Assembly: GCA_022449765.1 (NCBI GenBank)
Contig: JAKUPZ010000004.1
Location: 1-64,000, forward strand
DNA length: 64,000 nucleotides
Origin: Dehalococcoidia bacterium
GTDB taxonomy: Bacteria > Chloroflexota > Dehalococcoidia > Lucifugimonadales > Australimonadaceae
Direction: 5' to 3'
A program made the position numbers and the translations under genes. Positions 62,054 to 64,000 of this stretch are shown here, piece by piece. A model generated the notes under the pieces. That model saw only the letters and a program-made list of their open reading frames with translations, did not search any database and was not told the DNA's origin. Each line of letters starts with the position of its first letter. Position 1 is the first letter of the stretch.

Positions 62054-63577
62054 ATGGAAAATAATCAATTTTACGATGTCATAATTATTGGAGGAGGTTC
62101 TGCAGGTTGTGTTGCTGCTACACGCCTATCAGAAGATCCTCGTCGTAACGTCTTATTGCTTGAAGCTGGACCTGATCCGCAGCCTATCCCTGAAATGATC
62201 GCAGATGGAAAAGGGAATAACCGACCAATTCTTGAATCTGAGTATGTCGTAATGTACCCCACAAAGCGAAAGATTGACGGGAGCGAATATTTTCCTCTAA
62301 GTGGACGCGTGCTTGGAGGTGGCTCGTCAGTGAACATGATGGGCGTCTCTAGGCCTACACAGTATGACTTAGATCGATGGGAATCTTTAGGAAACCAGGG
62401 GTGGTCCTATGAGGACTGCCTGCCGGTTCTGAAAAGAATTGAAACTGATGAGGATTTTGGTCATTTACCGTATCACGGCAATCAAGGACCTCTAACGGTA
62501 CAGAGAAAATTATCATTTGATGATGGTGAGCTAGCTCCACCAATGCAAGCATTTGTGGACCGGGCAACTAACTTAGGTTTCCCTATAATGCCTGATAGCA
62601 ATGTGCCGACCAGGTTCGGACTTTCTCCTTCAGCATCTAATGTTAAGGATGGTAAGCGTCAATCTACCGCAGTAGCTTACATAGGGCTGGCAAGAGACCG
62701 AGCGAATTTGACAATTATTGATAATGCGCCGGTTGTAGGCATAAAAACTGATGGCTCGCGCGTGACGGAAGTACAATACGAACAGGGAAATGAAATTCAT
62801 ACAGCGGGCGCAGACACTTTTATTTTAAGTGCAGGAACATACCATAGTCCTCAAATATTAATGCTTTCAGGCTTTGGCCCAATATCTGAGCTTGAAAAGC
62901 ATGGAATTAAAGTCGTCCACAACCTAGAAGGAATTGGCTCCAATTATCAAGATCATGCGGCAGTAAATATGACTTTTGAAGGGGCAGGGGAGTTTTCTCC
63001 CGACTGGGTCGTTGCAGGGTTTCAATTAGTTTATAAAACACACCCAGACCTACCTGTAGGGAATTTCCATATCTATATGAGAGCTCCTATTGGCGTAGAA
63101 GGACTTAAGCCAATGATGCCGGTCGCTATGAACCTTGTGGAACAAAAATCTAGAGGACGTATTTCCTTAAACTCTACTAACCCCCATGAACTTCCAATAG
63201 TAGATGATGGAATGTTGCAGCATCCAGACGATATCGCAGACATGCTAAACGTAATGGAATTCATACGAAACTTCATGGATGATTCAGTTATGAAACCATA
63301 TTACGGCAAATTAATGCTTCCATCTGAAGACGAAGATTGGACAGAATACGCCCAGTCAACTTATGACAGCCATCATCATGGTTCTGGTACTTGTATGATG
63401 GGATTAGCTTCTAATCCCATGGCAGTAGTAGATAACCGGTTACGCATGCATGGTATGGATAACCTATTCGTAGCAGACGCATCCATATTTCCGACTGTCC
63501 CGCACAGTGCTACAAACGTCTCAGCCATTATGGTTGGCGAAAGAGTTTCAGATTTTGTTAAAGAGGCTGGCCATTAG
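62054..63577 (+). CDS. GMC-family flavoprotein oxidoreductase (copy 2)
   Basis: A 507-residue tandem paralogue of the preceding gene with the same FAD loop and signatures (GRVLGGGSSVNMMG, AGTYHSPQILMLSGFG). The catalytic His remains in HHHGSGTCMMG, but the C-terminal segment reads HSATNVSAIM, putting Ala where copy 1 and most relatives have the second catalytic Asn or His. It may have altered activity or another substrate. AAGGAG precedes the ATG. Confidence 0.9.
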   Translation: MENNQFYDVIIIGGGSAGCVAATRLSEDPRRNVLLLEAGPDPQPIPEMIADGKGNNRPILESEYVVMYPTKRKIDGSEYFPLSGRVLGGGSSVNMMGVSRPTQYDLDRWESLGNQGWSYEDCLPVLKRIETDEDFGHLPYHGNQGPLTVQRKLSFDDGELAPPMQAFVDRATNLGFPIMPDSNVPTRFGLSPSASNVKDGKRQSTAVAYIGLARDRANLTIIDNAPVVGIKTDGSRVTEVQYEQGNEIHTAGADTFILSAGTYHSPQILMLSGFGPISELEKHGIKVVHNLEGIGSNYQDHAAVNMTFEGAGEFSPDWVVAGFQLVYKTHPDLPVGNFHIYMRAPIGVEGLKPMMPVAMNLVEQKSRGRISLNSTNPHELPIVDDGMLQHPDDIADMLNVMEFIRNFMDDSVMKPYYGKLMLPSEDEDWTEYAQSTYDSHHHGSGTCMMGLASNPMAVVDNRLRMHGMDNLFVADASIFPTVPHSATNVSAIMVGERVSDFVKEAGH

Positions 63578-63603
63578 AGTAACGTTACCAGCCCTCTGAA
63601 AGA

Positions 63604-63831
63604 TTAATCTATATCAAAGTCTTCAGCGCTTTTTCCTCGCTTCGGACTATTATTAAAGCCAACATTTTCTTCAAAAGGCTTAAATTCTCTCGAGGCTTGG
63701 CAATATTTACAAATACCAGCCATCGACGCACTGGGCATACCCAGAACCCAATGGTGAGCATTTGTGGGTGAGTTCGGGCACAAAACATCGCGCTTAGAAT
63801 TACTCTCTGAAATCTTCGTTGTCACTTGCAT
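63604..63831 (-). CDS. Small zinc-ribbon-like protein downstream of tmRNA
   Basis: A 75-residue protein from the ATG at 63831; an in-frame TTG at 63852 with a weak TAGGT would add seven residues. It shows CPNSPTNAHHW and GICKYCQASREFKPF, i.e. three Cys and paired His in a zinc-ribbon-like layout, then an acidic/basic tail. Function unknown. It lies about 20-40 bases after the 3' end of tmRNA on the same strand and could be expressed from the same transcript. Confidence 0.55.
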   Translation of the reverse strand: MQVTTKISESNSKRDVLCPNSPTNAHHWVLGMPSASMAGICKYCQASREFKPFEENVGFNNSPKRGKSAEDFDID

Positions 63832-63871
63832 TTCTCCGTATCTGCAACCCAAGGATTACCTAAGTTGGTTT

Positions 63872-64000
63872 TGGTGGAGATGGGGGAGGGTCGAACTCCC
63901 CGTCCAAGAGACGTTTAGTACAGATATACTACAGGTTTATCCGGTGTTTATATGGTACATCAGGCGAACCCACCGGCGGGTTGCCTAAATACCTGCCGCC
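63872..64000 (-). ncRNA. ssrA: tmRNA (ssrA), 3' part only
   Basis: Read on the minus strand, the RNA ends GGGAGTTCGACCCTCCC (T arm), then CATCTCC and ACCA. The CATCTCC end would pair with the GGGGATG start usual for tmRNA, which lies beyond the window. Upstream is a long helix-rich stretch including CTAAACGTCTCTTGGACGG, typical of the tmRNA 3' region, and ACCCGCCGGTGGGT that can form a pseudoknot stem. tmRNA rescues stalled ribosomes with SmpB. The tag-coding part and 5' end are outside, so the tag peptide cannot be read. Confidence 0.88.

Noticed and set aside
63563-63596. Hairpin GAGGCTGG / CCAGCCCTC at the end of the second GMC gene
   Set aside because: It has a bulge, a 17-base loop and no T run on either side, so terminator function is unsupported.
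63872-63960. A tRNA gene at the right end
   Set aside because: The T arm and CCA end are present, but no anticodon arm or D arm fits within tRNA length; the layout matches tmRNA.
1-64000. CRISPR arrays, insertion sequences, integrases, prophage genes
   Set aside because: I saw no regularly spaced repeats, transposase or integrase motifs, or phage structural genes on either strand.

Overview
The window is one densely coded stretch of a bacterial chromosome, about 40-43% G+C over most of its length. It carries roughly sixty genes and no intergenic gap longer than about 190 bases. Gene content suggests a free-living, probably marine Chloroflexota of the SAR202 / Dehalococcoidia type. The pointers are a luciferase-like monooxygenase, many paralogous amidohydrolases, bicupins, GMC oxidoreductases, ornithine-cyclodeaminase-like proteins, 4,5-dihydroxyphthalate-decarboxylase-like proteins, and HisZ with short HisG. 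This placement is an inference from gene families, because no rRNA is present.

Layout. 1-831: a luciferase-like monooxygenase running off the left edge, much richer in G+C than the rest. 903-3782: a lipoprotein zinc-metallopeptidase candidate, an MFS transporter and biotin ligase. 3828-8976: a compact histidine operon hisZ-hisG-hisD-hisC-hisB. 8973-18496 (minus): an eleven-gene purine operon, guaA-apt-nucleosidase-Gfo/Idh-purD-purE-HAD phosphatase-purB-purC-DUF3105-purS. 18557-23078 (plus): tsaC, a degenerate prenyl-synthase homologue, pgk, tpiA, miaA. 23160-25833: a three-gene cassette matching LigK, LigU and LigI, the lower protocatechuate 4,5-cleavage pathway. 25874-29532 (minus): glucose-6-phosphate isomerase and transketolase.

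29659-40308 is accessory: an aldo/keto reductase, an OCD-like reductase, an amidohydrolase, a bicupin, two dehydrogenases, a lipoprotein hydrolase, two half-size ArsP-type permeases and a Pro/Thr-repeat lipoprotein. 40331-49777 holds a fused acyl-CoA mutase (IcmF type), a class II aldolase, a soluble binding-protein-fold protein, a zinc alcohol dehydrogenase, an amidohydrolase, an acyl-CoA synthetase and an SDR. 49781-60429 looks like a catabolic island. One six-gene minus operon contains two amidohydrolases, an M29/NicX-like metalloenzyme, two Pht5-like proteins and a cupin. A bicupin lies between it and a second minus operon containing a small unknown protein, a VOC protein, a Pht4-like dehydrogenase and an OCD-like reductase. 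60519-63577 holds tandem GMC oxidoreductases. A small zinc-ribbon-like gene and the 3' part of tmRNA close the window.

Two themes stand out. First, Pht4-like and Pht5-like proteins plus the LigK/LigU/LigI set outline a route from a phthalate-like aromatic acid through protocatechuate to pyruvate and oxaloacetate, although the ring hydroxylase, LigAB and an assigned LigJ are not visible here. Second, an OCD-amidohydrolase-bicupin trio occurs twice about 20 kb apart in different arrangements, which suggests an uncharacterised pathway module. Specific substrates in the accessory regions are inference.
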